NCBI RefSeq assembly: GCF_037392515.1
Contig: NC_090281.1
Span: forward strand, 55,902,753-55,966,752
DNA length: 64,000 nucleotides
From: Haliotis asinina
Taxonomy: Eukaryota; Mollusca; Gastropoda; Lepetellida; Haliotidae
Direction: 5' to 3'
Made by a program: the position numbers and the translations under genes. The notes beneath the pieces were generated by a model. The model was not told the DNA's origin. It did no database searches and worked only from the letters and a program-made list of their open reading frames with translations. Shown here piece after piece: positions 9,813 to 20,790 of this stretch; positions within the stretch are counted from its first letter, which is position 1, and every line of letters begins with the position of its first letter.

Positions 9813-11041
9813 TTAAAGGTCACATGCAACCAAAAAATCAAACATAATTAAAACACATTTATCACTTATTCATGACATATAATATACATTGCTGCTTTTA
9901 AAAAAACAAATAAACACAATTATAAGCGTACAATCGCGATTCAAAAGTGCAATATTTTGTACTTGGGCTTACTTCCCCCGAAGCAAAGCCCTCGGGAGAC
10001 CGAACCCAGTCATAGCGGGTGGATATGCACTCAAGTGTAACGACGGCTTCCGATTGGCTGTTCCATTTGCTGACATGCTGAGGGTTCATTGTGTGTACAG
10101 AAAGATGATCTGTTTGATGGGCATTTTAGAAGTATAGCCAGTCTTCATGCGTCGTTTCAGTATGGATTCATATACTGTTGTCAAGCAAAATCATATACAC
10201 GAAAAGAAGTCGTTATCCAGTCGTTGGGTTTAGAAAATACATGTTCTCTGAATTTGCGCTCGATCCAGTAAAAAATCATGTCAGTAGAGATGGTTAACTA
10301 CTGCGTGGCTGGAATATGTCATTCGTCCAAGTACAAAACAGGACTTGAATCTGACAAGAGTTTGCACAAGTTTCCGTCAGATCCAGTCATCCGAAAAAAA
10401 TGAATGTAGTTTGTTAGCAACCCACAGATATAAAAAAAAGTCATGGATATCACACGTGCCTAATTACATAATGTGGGAGACACGGGACTCGGGTGCACGA
10501 GTCATAAATCAACATATTTTCTTTATGTCGTATAGTCTGATAGGTGTTAAGTTCAAATTGCACGTGGTCAATGATTGAAGCTGTGTATTTCATGTTGTCT
10601 TCAGCAGACAGGCAGACAGACATATAGGTGTGAATAAACCAGACACTGAGCTTTCTCTGTGACAGAGACTGCTTACCACAATCAACAAGTTGTTTTACGT
10701 AACGAGTAGATTATGTACTTGTTTGTGTACACAATCAAGACTAGACTACTGTTCACGACCTCAGACGCTGGGCATGCATACTGTTTCAAGGTCCGCGAAC
10801 CTATTCACTGCGCATGCGTTATGGACGCAGCGCAGCACAACTGTTGAAACCAGTTTTCCCCCCAGCGCTGGGGGGAATTTAGTGAAACGTTTGAAATCCG
10901 ATTTCGCGGGCTTTTTTTCCATCGCGTTTTTTTCAACTTTATAGGTTGAATTGGCATTTTTTTATGATTTGTTTCGGTAAGTGCACACCGAAAGGTATCA
11001 GAATCTGCAAAGTTGTGTTTTACGTTGCATGTGACCTTTAA
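9813..11041 (+). mobile_element. Kolobok/T2-type DNA transposon, non-autonomous, with THAP remnant
   Basis: The element is bounded by TTAA on both sides (9813-9816, 11038-11041). Immediately inside are perfect 14-bp inverted ends, AGGTCACATGCAAC (9817-9830) and its complement (11024-11037). TTAA sites with an AGG start are the pattern of the Kolobok superfamily, known from T2 elements of Xenopus. At 10278-10403 a 41-codon ORF reads as the start of a THAP zinc-finger domain (NYCVAGICHSSKY ... HKFPSDP), then stops. A THAP domain fits Kolobok, as I recall the family. The element is 1.2 kb, far shorter than an autonomous one, and no catalytic core is visible. Confidence 0.8.
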
Positions 11042-12344
11042 CATCAAAGAAGTGCTCATACGCTGTATTGCTGTTCTTGTTTTCGCTTATGTATTTCAAA
11101 GAATTTAGCCTCCTTGATACACCTAATAGAACGAAAAAACATATTGTTAAAGACATATTCTGCCGTAATTATTACCACATGTACACCTTCCATGTCCACC
11201 TTATATATGAGATTTGATTTCTTGAATATGCAGGTAAAGTTTAAAAACAAACATGCTCCGTTAAATCCCAAAGGTGAAACTCCAAAATGACTTTGAAATA
11301 TTTCCCAAACTGAGCATTCGTGTAATCTTGCTGTCGTGCCCCAACTGGAAAAATGTATGAATGACCAAAAAAAAAAAAAAAAACTCAGACAGAAATATTT
11401 CCAGAGATGTGAAATATATGCCCCGTGTCAAAGTTTAAAGTTGATTAGATATACAGATATAATATTGTTGTTTCGATACTCCAAGCCATTTATAATTATA
11501 TTTCCTTAAACAGTTAGAAGCGCACGTACAATCACCCCAACAAGCCCGCAAGTTAGTTAAAATCACTCTCACCGGTTCTTACCAAAACATCACGTTAAAC
11601 AGCACAATTCTGTTACCTACGTTCTTAGTACTGTCAGCTGGTACATATGTGATTTATCGGAGAAATACACATGCAATTCTTTGACGATGTGAGACGAACG
11701 AATACGTGGATGAAGATGAATGAATAGTTGAGTTCATACTTCGTTAGTTGGTTCCACAAGACATGACATGAACAAGTACACATGAATGGGGTGAGCGGAG
11801 CTCCAGCTAGACCCCCGGTGCGGCATTATCCTGCTGCGGTCGTCCCTACACAGACAGTTGGAATGCCCGACTTCCCCAATGAGCATATAAAGTTTTTAAC
11901 GACAATGAACAGGCAAAGATTCAACCATGGACAGATAGAGAAACAATAGCACTTCCTTGTACAGTTGATGTGATGACAAAGACAGCCAAGGAGGATGACC
12001 AATAAAGGCCATAAATGTCATATCAAGTAGACAGTAGTTAATGGAAGTAACAAGGAAGAACAGGATATCTTACAAGACAATGTACACTGCGGAGATAAAA
12101 GAGTTTAACAATGCAGAATAAATAATATGAGATTAGTCTCATATGGCTTGGCTTCAAAGGTTTTGATTTTTAAACATACCTTGTCGACGGCTGTCCTGAA
12201 TTGGACACTATAACAATACTTTCAATATGGCGATATTTATTTTTCATGATTTTTCAAACAATTACATAATGCTATAAATGATTTAAGTTGTCGGGATTAT
12301 TTTTATCAAAGCACCGTATCCACTACACGCGTTCTGATTGTTTC
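11042..12344. other. No gene seen
   Basis: Holds only short ORFs, a poly-A run near 11366 and AT-rich sequence. Confidence 0.5.
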
Positions 12345-12422
12345 TCGAGTCTTCTTGGAGGTTATGGAAAGGGACGAGTGGCGACGAGTCTTCTTGGAGG
12401 TTATGGAAAGGGACGAGTGGCG
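12345..12422. repeat. Perfect tandem duplication of 39 bp
   Basis: Two identical copies of a 39-bp unit starting CGAGTCTTCTTGGAGG stand head to tail, so the duplication is young. Confidence 0.95.
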
Positions 12423-12632
12423 ACGAATGGCACGATGTGGTTGTATGTAGCCTTGGCTTTGTTTCACGAGAACAATCCCAATATGGATAATTAAGTGATA
12501 TATGATATAATAATTCAACATGGTCTCCTGCAAATATCCATGGTGACAGCTGGTGAAGTAGGTCCTATTTATTGATCGTGAATATAAACACATGTATAGG
12601 AGTAAGAAAAAGACTATTGTGCCAGTTCCATC

Positions 12633-12715
12633 TTAACACAGCCGGGTTTGGTGCTTAATCACGGGAGATGATCCATGTTCCTTCTCAACCGGAAGTTCGT
12701 CGCCATCAACAAAAC
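12633..12715 (-). CDS. Possible alternative last exon of EF-hand gene 1
   Basis: After the acceptor ATGATTTTAG a frame reads FVDGDELPVEKEHGSSPVIK and on to a TAA stop at 12633-12635. The main last exon of EF-hand gene 1 contains an internal donor-like GCA|GTGAGG just before its own stop. Splicing there would enter this frame in the correct phase and swap the last few residues for a 27-residue tail. Nothing but splice consensus and phase supports this; transcript evidence is absent. Confidence 0.3.
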
Positions 12716-13257
12716 CTAAAATCATGACACAGCGTTTACATAATCTCATTTAGTTTAAAGTGCACAATACGTGAAATGAAGTCAGTTGGTAATGTCGTAA
12801 AGACATCGAGTTTTCGTTTTTTCCGATTCGCGCCGAAGGACGTGTCAAGTAATGGTGCAAATGTGAATAAAACACGGCATGTCATGACCAGATGATGTAG
12901 ATGTTAAAAACTATGAGTATTCACCTTAGTAGATAACTATATTTCATAAATATTTACTACTTGGAATTATCAAAATCTTACAAAGTCTTGGGACTCACTC
13001 TTTACCGGGATCGACTGTCTATCGAGGATATAGTCGCTAGTGACGACCAACTTAGGGTTGAGCATGGACATGGCTTTCACCCTGTGTAATTGTCCTGAAG
13101 ATGGGGTAAAATTCCAAAGGGACATAGTTTTCAGCGACTGCTCCACATGGAAACAATTATGATGCTAATGGTGATCCTAGCAATAAAACAAATATGGAGT
13201 TGCGTAAAGAATACAGCAAAGGGCCCATTCTGATGTGAACATGATATTGCCTGTGTC

Positions 13258-13492
13258 CTAATCGTCCTCACTGCTTTCCATTGCCGATATGACCAGTTGA
13301 AGGAATTCTTCGCAGTTCAGTCTGCCGTCTGAATCGGCGTCCACTGGTGCCATAAGCCGTTCCACTTCGTCCTTGGAAAGTTTCTTTGTTCCATGTTTTC
13401 CCGAGAACCACGCCCTCTGGATCTCGTCTACTGACAGGAAACCATCTTTGTTTGTATCATATTCATTGAATATCCGTCTGATACTAGCCACT
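13258..13492 (-). CDS. EF-hand gene 1 exon 3 (EF-hands 3 and 4)
   Basis: Acceptor CTATATTTCAG; begins with one base completing the split Val codon and runs to TAG at 13258-13260. Encodes the third and fourth loops and an acidic C-terminus, MESSEDD. Confidence 0.9.
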
Positions 13493-16400
13493 CTGAAATA
13501 TAGAGCAGTGAAGTTATCACAAATACAAATTAAGGGGTCAGTAAATAAACGTCCACACCATGGAAGTGATTGCAGGTGATGTAATTATCGATTGTTTTAG
13601 ACTGTTAATTCACAAAGTCGGTGCTTGTTTTCACAGAGTATCGGTCTCACAGTCTGTCAGTTTGACTTCAGTAGGGATACCCTATCCCTTAGTACCCGTC
13701 TGTAAACTGATACCTGTTATGGTATTTCTAGATGTCAATTTTGAAAGAAATTGCAATATGTTTTTCAATTCGAAGGGCCGAAATTTCGAGTTTTTAATAT
13801 CTTATCATGTATTATATTCAAAACAGGTCTAATTCTAAGTCTAATGTCTAATTCTTCAAAGTAAATACAACCTTTTAACCATGAAAGAATAACATAATAT
13901 TACATTGTTTAAACTAATAGTCACATTATCAAAGGGAGTCCGGGTATTGACACAGGTACCCGGGTCCAGCTCATTACCCACCCGTCCCAGGTATCCGGGT
14001 TATCCTTCCCCCAGCCCTACCACGATATTCTTACACAACACCCACAAGTGTGATGCTCAAATAACGTTCTGTCACACTGTGAAACTTACAACCTTCACAG
14101 CAGTGTCAAAGATTATTACTCAGTCCGTGATGACGATGTTCAATTTACACTTAAATGGCAATGCTTAACTGAAAACAGCTAATTATAACAGCATGCTTAA
14201 CCTCTTGTTTTATGGACAATCCTTTATGGCTGTGATAAACCCATTTCACTATTTCGGCGTCTAGCCTGTATCCAGTATAGCTGCACCATCATGTCCCGTG
14301 GACCCGTGTCCCGTGAAGATCCGGGTCAGAATAGCCATAAAAGGCGATTATGCTTGTCGTAAGAGGCAACTAACGGGATCGGGTGGTTAAACTCGATAAT
14401 CGGGTGGTCAGACTCTCTGACTTAGCTGACACATGTTATTGGTTATAGCGCAGATCGATGTTCATGCTGTTGATCACTGGATTGTCTTGTCCAGACTCGA
14501 TTAATTACAGATTGCCACCATATAGCTGGTATATTGCTGATTGTAAAACTAACCTCACTCACTCATTCATGTCATGTGTATGTATTATATCAAGTATGCT
14601 CCTACTTACACTTTCTCCTGATTGTCTGGTCCCATGAAAGCAAGGAACTCCTCCAGTGTCACCGTCCCGTTCTTGTCGGCGTCCATTTCACGGAATAGCG
14701 TCTGAAAGCATCGATAAAACAGTAAGTCTCGGGACGTACTTTTCATTCTGTAATGTTTCTGTGTTATGTGGCCAATCTATGATGTCAAGATGATGCATTT
14801 CTACTATGGATAACATGAAGCGACTACCACAGCCCGAGAACGCTCCCCTGCACCACCACCTTCTGTAACTACCCAATTCTCTCGAGACTAGGAAAATAAG
14901 CACACAATTAACCGACATTGTGCGAAATTGCGAATTTTTGCCATATGTCTGATTATTGTTATTTCGCATTGTCGCTCTTTGAATAATATGTTGGGTTTTT
15001 TCTTCCTTTTTTATTATTTTACTAATGGGTGACAATGCAACAACGGAACAATGTGCTCTCACATGTCCTCTCACATGTCCACTCGAATGTTCTCTCACAT
15101 GTCCTCCCTCATGCCCTCTCGCATGCTTTCTCTCATGTCATCTCACACGTCCTCGAGCTCCCTCGTGTCATTTCACGTGTTTTCTCACATGTCCTCTCAA
15201 CGGTATTCTCGCATTGTCTCTCACATGTCCTCTCGAATTTCCTCTTGCATGTCCTCTCGCCTTTCCTCTCACGTGTCCTTTCGCATGTCCCGTTGTAGGT
15301 CCTCTCGCATGTCCTCTCAATGGTCTTCTCGCGTGTCCTCTCACATGTCCTCTTACCTTGCCCTGTCCTCTCTCACGTCCCGACGCATGTCCTCTCGAAT
15401 GTCCACTCACATTGCATAATAATATGTTGTTTTTTCCCCATGTTTTATTATTTTACTAATGGGCGACAATGCAACAATGCAATATTGTCCTCTCGCATGT
15501 CCTCTCGAATTTCCCCTCACATGCTCTTTCTCATGTCGTCTAACACGTCCACCCTCATGTGTCATTTCACGTGTTTTCTCTCATGTCCTCTCAATGGTCT
15601 TCTCGCATGTCCTCTCACATATGTTCTCGAAATTCCTCTTGCATGTCCTCTCACATGTTCTTTCGAATGTCCTCTCACACGCCCCCTCATGTGTCATTTC
15701 ACACGTTTTCTCACATGTCCTCTCGAATTTCCTCTTGCTTGTCCTCTCACATGTCCTCTAACGTGTCATCTCACATGTCTTGTTGCATGTCCTCTCGAAC
15801 GTCCTCTCGCATGAATAATATGTTGTAGTTTTCGTTTTTATATTATTTTAATAAGAGGTGAGAATGCAAGAACGCAACAATGTCTGCTCACATATTCTCT
15901 CATATGTCCTTTTGCATGTCCTCTCGAATTTCCTCTCCCGTTTCACTCTCATGTCCTCTTGCATGCCCTCCGTCATGTCGTCCCTCATGCTCTCTCATGT
16001 CCTCTCGCATGTCCCGTTGCACGTTCTCTCTCATGCCCTCCCTCATGTCTTCTCACATGTCCTCTCGCATGTCCTCCCTAATGTCCTCTGGTCTGTCCTT
16101 TCACATGTCCTCTCGCATGTTCTCTCACATGTTCTCTCTTGTGTCCTGTCATATGTCCTCTCACATGTTCTCTCTCATGACATGTCCTCCTGCATGTCCT
16201 CTCGCATTTCCTCTCACATGTAATGTCCAGGAGCCATTTTTTCTCTTCGCCATTGGTTTACGTATTTGTTTTGATTATCTGAAGCTGAATATATCGGTGG
16301 AAGGTTGCGCTGAGTCAAGGTATGTTCTGAAAGCCGTGATATGCAAATTGCAATACTCAGCTCCCTCTCACACGTAATGTCCAGGAGCCATTTTTTCTCT

Positions 16401-18563
16401 TCGCCATTGGTTTACGTATTTGTTTTGATTATCTGAAGCTGAATATATCCGTGGAAGGTTGTGCTGAGTCAAGGTATGTTCTGAAAGCCGTGATATGCAA
16501 ATTGCAATACACAGCTCCCTCTCACACGTAATGTCCAGGAGCCATTTTTTCTCTCCGCCATTGGTTTACGTATTTGTTTTGAATATCTGAAGTTGAATAT
16601 AACCGTGGAAGGTTGCGCTGAGTCAAGGTATGTTCTGAAAACCGTAATATGCAAATTGTAATATACAGCTCCCGGAAATAACGCGGTCTAGGCATCACGC
16701 ACTTTCATTACCAGATATTTGCAGGTGACAACAATTGACTAAACAATCGCTGCGCTACTGTTGTTTGAATGCTGAGTATGTTCTCAAACACAAAGAAGGA
16801 AAATCATCCCATAATAGATAATAAAAAAAACGTCGCAAAATCGTCGTAAAAGAAGATCCATAGATAATATCTTACTTTCATCTTACTCAACATACTTCTA
16901 GAATGCAAATCAAGTCCTCATTGTATCCGAAACTGAACCAGCCTTCTGACGCTTGTATTCTAACATATGTCATATTTGGGATTTCACTTTCTTAGTAAAG
17001 TACAAATTCTAGTACTTTTTTCGGTTGAGTCCCATCCGGGATTCGAACCCGGGCTAGGCGGCTGACTTTGTGTGCTGGCGATTAGGTGCCCGACTCTGAG
17101 GGTGCGGGTTCGAATCCCGGATGGGACTCAACCGAAAAAAGTACTAGAATTTGTACTTTACTAAGAAAGTGAAATCCCAAATATGACATATGTTGCATTT
17201 GACCACTTTCTAAATGGCATCGTGTAATCATAGCTTGTATTCTAACTGACTTCGGTCTCCCGGGTGCTTCGTTTCGAAGGAAGTAAACCCAGGTACAAAA
17301 TATTACGCTTTTGTTACGGGAATGATCGCGTATAATTCTGTTTATTTGGGTGGGTTTTTTCATAATCAGCAATGTACTTTATATGACACGAATAGGTGAT
17401 GATTATGTTTTATTTATTTATGTTTATTTTGGCTTTTTTGTGTTTTTTTATTTTGTTGCATTTGAGCTTCGGAAAAAAATATCGTATCTGTCAGTGAATA
17501 TATTTCCAAAAGTTTTAATTGTACAGTGTCCTTTTCACTGTCCTGTGTGTGTCCTACACATCGACATAGCACCAGTATTTTATAACCTAGTAGCAGAACA
17601 GGACTGTTTGATTTCAGACTACAAACAAACAACTGGCCATCCAAAAATATACATCACTAAACAGCATGAATATTCAAAACAATTACGTAACATCAATGGC
17701 TGATCAAAACGTGTTTGAGCTTTGTGGTAAGAGTTAAATCGAACATATAAGGTACTAGTCCATATGAACGCTAATACGGGTGTTGCTGGCCCTTTTGTTT
17801 TGTAATGTTTTAACCTTTCTGTGACGAAAGAGATCACACGTTTGTAGAGCCCTACACACGTTGTACCGAGCATTCACCAGAAGACCGCTACCATGAGACA
17901 TCTTTTTGTAGCGTATGGGAGTCACCCCCATAGAGTGAGATAGTGAGTGAGTATGGTTTTACGCCGCTTCTAGCAATGTTCCTGCAATATCACTGTGGGT
18001 ATACCAGAAATGGACTTCACACATGGTACCCATGCAGGGAATCGATTCCGGGTCTTCGGCGTGACGAACGAACATTTAACATCGTCCTACAGAAGACCTC
18101 CTTATCGTGTTATTTTGCTTATACCATCACTATCAACAACCTTCACTGATTCACTCATAATTGCGTTGCCGTCCTTAAATATCATTAATCTGCAGAAGTA
18201 CGGACAGCCCCCATCAGACACACCGCTGAACGATATTCACCCGTTTATTCAAAATGCCGTCTCAGACGTCTAAGCTAAACCTTAATACATATCGCCATGC
18301 AGCAGACCGGGATGTTCCTCCTTGTACAAGGATACTCTGTATGTTGTATGTTATCCTAGATATAGGTAACCACATGGTCGAGTACCACCTACCTGTATTG
18401 TCTCATCGTCATATGTAAATCCCAGAACAGCACACGCGCATGAGAATTCCGACAACGTCATGTTGCCATCATGGTTGGCATCAAAGTCGTGAAACGCCTT
18501 CGTGTAGACAGCAACTTCGTCGACGGTGCTCATGTCGATGATGCTCGTGTTGACGGTGCTCAT
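13258..18563 (-). CDS. EF-hand gene 1: four-EF-hand calmodulin-like protein, 165 aa
   Basis: Three coding exons (18393-18563, 14610-14701, 13258-13492) join with consistent phases to 165 codons plus TAG. Four canonical 12-residue calcium loops are visible: DANHDGNMTLSE (residues 28-39), DADKNGTVTLEE (64-75), DTNKDGFLSVDE (100-111) and DADSDGRLNCEE (139-150). All have acidic or polar residues at positions 1, 3, 5 and Glu at 12, so all should bind calcium. The layout is that of calmodulin or troponin C: two lobes with a linker around GPDNQEK. No signal or membrane segment, so probably cytosolic. A second in-frame ATG at 18533 is also a plausible start. The paralogue downstream on the same strand (20577-25025) has the same structure. 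Partner and pathway are unknown. Confidence 0.9.
14300..14572 (+). mobile_element. SINE-B copy
   Basis: Carries CCCGTGAAGATCCGGGTCAG, GCTTGTCGTAAGAGGC, GATCACTGGATTGTC and the ACTC tail; a short duplication around CGGGTGGT is private to this copy. It lies in the intron between EF-hand gene 1 exons 2 and 3, opposite to the gene. Confidence 0.85.
14610..14701 (-). CDS. EF-hand gene 1 exon 2 (EF-hand 2)
   Basis: 92-bp exon between acceptor GATGCTTTCAG and donor AGT|GTAAGT, starting in phase 0 and leaving two bases. Encodes TLFREMDADKNGTVTLEEFL and the linker. Too short for a long-ORF scan but certain from the EF-hand motif and splice sites. Confidence 0.9.
14976..16220. repeat. 12-bp satellite in higher-order units of ~400 bp
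   Basis: The core is a degenerate 12-mer close to TGTCCTCTCRCA. It occurs in three blocks, each introduced by the same non-satellite leader (ATAATATGTTG ... TTTTATTATTTTACTAATGG) at about 14977, 15413 and 15813, so blocks were duplicated with their leader. Long ORFs in several frames and both strands are a by-product of the 12-bp period. It lies in intron 1 of EF-hand gene 1. Confidence 0.9.
16221..16675. repeat. Three tandem copies of a 154-bp unit
   Basis: Units start with TAATGTCCAGGAGCC at 16221, 16375 and 16529 (exact 154-bp spacing) and end in CTCCCTCTCACAC, which resembles the adjacent 12-bp satellite. The third copy breaks off near 16675. Copies differ by only a few bases. Confidence 0.95.
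16964..17192. repeat. Perfect 88-bp inverted repeat with tRNA-like centre
   Basis: Arms 16964-17051 and 17105-17192 are exact reverse complements over all 88 bases by eye; the spacer is 53 bases. Each arm holds a pol III box B match (GGTTCGAATCC on opposite strands), and spacer plus right arm contain a box A-like TGGCGATTAGGTG, so a tRNA-derived head is present. It would fold into a long hairpin. Either a foldback element or two head-to-head SINEs. Perfect arms mean recent origin or ongoing correction. Confidence 0.9.
17193..17470 (-). mobile_element. Fragment related to the Kolobok-like element
   Basis: On the complement strand this matches the first ~200 bp of the element at 9813-11041: AATGCAAC end, TCATATAAAGTACATTGCTG, then GGGTTTACTTCC and CCGGGAGACCGAA. 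A second copy of the terminal motif (GGTCAAATGCAAC) lies at the lower end, so the fragment is rearranged. Confidence 0.7.
17932..18080 (-). mobile_element. SINE-A copy
   Basis: The complement strand shows the tail (CCGCTTCTAGC complement, ACTC repeats), a CCCATGC-type centre and box B variant GGAATCGATTCC. The head is damaged. Confidence 0.75.
18393..18563 (-). CDS. EF-hand gene 1 exon 1 (start and EF-hand 1)
   Basis: Starts at ATG 18561-18563 and ends in phase 0 at donor ACAG|GTAGGT. Encodes 57 residues ending in GFTYDDETIQ. The paralogue's first exon ends at the matching point (GFDYDDSQVK). Confidence 0.85.
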
Positions 18564-18877
18564 GTCGACGAGGTAAGGACCAGCGTTGGTGTGTAGTCGT
18601 GCTTGTCATGCAGGGGTTAACGTTATCCGGAGTGCATATTTAATACTTCCTTCTTGTACCTAGGTAGAACAATTTGCACAGGGACACGGTAACTTTATCG
18701 ATAACGTGGTAGTATTTGCTTGGGTAAATACAAAAAGCTTCAAGATTGTAGAGGTGTTAGGGTGCAGCAACTGGATACCCAGCTGATAAAGCGTGTCAAT
18801 AGTTGTCAATACAACGGCGTAACACAACACGATATGAAAAGGGTGTATAGTTAATTAGACCTGGCATCGAACATTTA

Positions 18878-19100
18878 CATGTCGTCAGCGACCCATGCTT
18901 GTCGTAAGAAACAACTGGATCTGGTGGTCAGGTTCGCTGACTAGGTTGACACCTGTCATCGCATCACAGTTCTGTAGATCAATGGTCATGCTATTTATCA
19001 CGGAATTCTCTGGTCTAGACTCGAATTATTACAGATCGTCGTCATATAGTTGGAATGTTGCTCAGTGGGGCGCTAAACAACAAACAATACAAACCTAACA
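18878..19100 (+). mobile_element. SINE-B copy, degraded
   Basis: Recognisable by GCTTGTCGTAAG, GTTGACACCTGTCATCG, the ACTCGAATTATTACAGATCG region and ATATAGTTGGAATGTTGCTC. It lies upstream of EF-hand gene 1. Confidence 0.75.
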
Positions 19101-19244
19101 TATGCGTGTCTAGTCCTGGGCCCAGATTTTCGTAGCGTTCATCACTAAGACAGGTCATTAGAAGTTATGTCAACAGTTAAGAGAGTTCGAAAATCTACAT
19201 CCTGATCCATAGGTGTCGTGTTATGACTAGTATGTCAGTCTGTC

Positions 19245-19345
19245 GGCGTTTGCGTATGTACGCGCGCGTGCGCGTGTAAGCCTGTGTGTGTATCAAAAAT
19301 TTTGTGTGTACACATATTTGTACATGAATGCGTGCGTGTGTGCGT
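19245..19345. repeat. Alternating purine-pyrimidine tract
   Basis: Runs such as GTACGCGCGCGTGCGCGTGT and GTGTGTGTAT, then TGCGTGCGTGTGTGCG. This composition can adopt Z-DNA; the few ORFs here are artefacts of low complexity. Confidence 0.7.
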
Positions 19346-19779
19346 TGAGATAACACGTCTGTAAAATGCCACCTGGTCGGCTGAGCGTGAGTTCTCGTCA
19401 ACGAGCCCGAAGACTATCTGCAACGTGAACGGCGCGATACAATGACAACCCCCTCTTTACGTGACAAGTCAAAACACTGGTTGCACAACAGCCACGTTTC
19501 CTGTTTACAGGATTCCGTCCGATTGCGCATATTAATGCGATAACCAGTCCAGAATTTATAGACTAAGTCATTTAACTGCATACATAAATATTAATCAGTA
19601 TGATTTGATAAGTCTAAGTACTTGTATTTTTTGCAACACTACGCTCCTTCCCATCCATGCAAACACGTAGTACAGTTGTACAACGTACTCTGTCCTACTG
19701 TAAGCTGGACAAACGGAAACGTGGAAATCACGGAAATTTCGTAGAGACAATGCCTGGTAGATAAAGGCTGAGTGACACG

Positions 19780-20265
19780 AACATTGTCATGGGTACTCAC
19801 TAACAAAGAAAATTCACCCTGTTAGGATATCCATAATATGTTGAGACATGTTTTTCTTTACTCCCAATAGAATGGGCAAATTAAGAGGAAGTAAAATTCA
19901 TCTTCCACACAATTAAGATCACAAAATGTACAAATTCCATCTTCTTTCTCTATTTTATTATATCTCCCTGTTTCGATTGCCAAGCCATGTGAGGGACACC
20001 TGTACCAAGCAAATACCTTTCGAAATGTTTGTTTTAAGTGAACCCCATAGAGTTCTGTCCCTTGGGGCGCTCTTTACGAATATCCCATAATGCAACATGT
20101 GATTAAGGCCAGTTCGGCAAACACCGACAACACCGCGTGCGACAGTTCGATATACAGAGCTATCGTCTACATCCAAAATTTGACAAGACTTAGTGTTTCC
20201 TGTTTGGAAGCTGTTCCCCTCGAGGTTACAGCTAAAGCTGTCTAAAACAGCACTCATCGGGACTG
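19780..20265 (-). mobile_element. LINE 3' fragment, CR1/L2-like, decayed
   Basis: On the minus strand a frame reads ICTFCDLNCVEDEFYFLLIC PFYWE, matching the cysteine-rich C-terminus of LINE polymerases (CxxC...VEDEFHFLL.CP) of CR1/L2-like type. It is preceded by a region resembling the SHGLAIETGRY segment that usually comes just before. The rest is scrambled by frameshifts. It is 5' truncated and dead. Confidence 0.65.
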
Positions 20266-20576
20266 AAGCAAGAATCCGGCTCAGACAATGTGCCGGATTG
20301 TAAACCTCATGATCACTGTATAGATTTCAGGCAAGTAAGAAATAATGAGTCTCTTATTGTATGAATAGGAAGTTAAAGTGACCGCATATGCCCCAATATC
20401 TCTCTATTTGTCAAAAATATGGCCGAAAAGCGTGGAATTGGGCTTTTAAGCAACAGGTGGCAAAGGTCACGTGCTTGCTGTTACCATATAAATTTAGATA
20501 CATAACACATGTGATGAAAGGTTAGCTCGTTATAACCAGTAGTTCGACATATTCGACTTCGACATTCAGTCAAGCA

Positions 20577-20790
20577 TCATGACTTCATCAGCAACAGGAA
20601 CTCTTCATAGTCCAGTCTGTCGTCACCGTTGATGTCTACTTGGGCTATCATGTCCTTCACTTCCTGCGCAGACAATGGTTCTTCTCCCTCGCCCACAACA
20701 GACGACAGAGCCCCGTGGAGCTCGGAAACAGACAGGAAGCCATCTTTGTTCAGATCCATTCTCCGAAACATCCGTCTAAAGGTGGCGCAT
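20577..20790 (-). CDS. EF-hand gene 2 exon 3 (EF-hands 3 and 4)
   Basis: Acceptor CTCACTCCAG at 20791-20800, directly fused to the ACTC tail of a SINE-A in the intron. One base completes the split Arg codon; frame then reads CATFRRMFRRMDLNKDGFLS and ends at TGA 20577-20579. Confidence 0.9.

Noticed and set aside
15025-16377. Several overlapping ORFs of 80-165 codons on both strands, Cys/Ser/His-rich
   Set aside because: They follow from the 12-bp satellite, whose period keeps all frames open; no start context, domain or splice sites.
17060-17130. A tRNA gene in the centre of the inverted repeat
   Set aside because: Box A and box B are present, but I could not fold a proper acceptor stem and anticodon arm; it fits better as a tRNA-derived SINE head.
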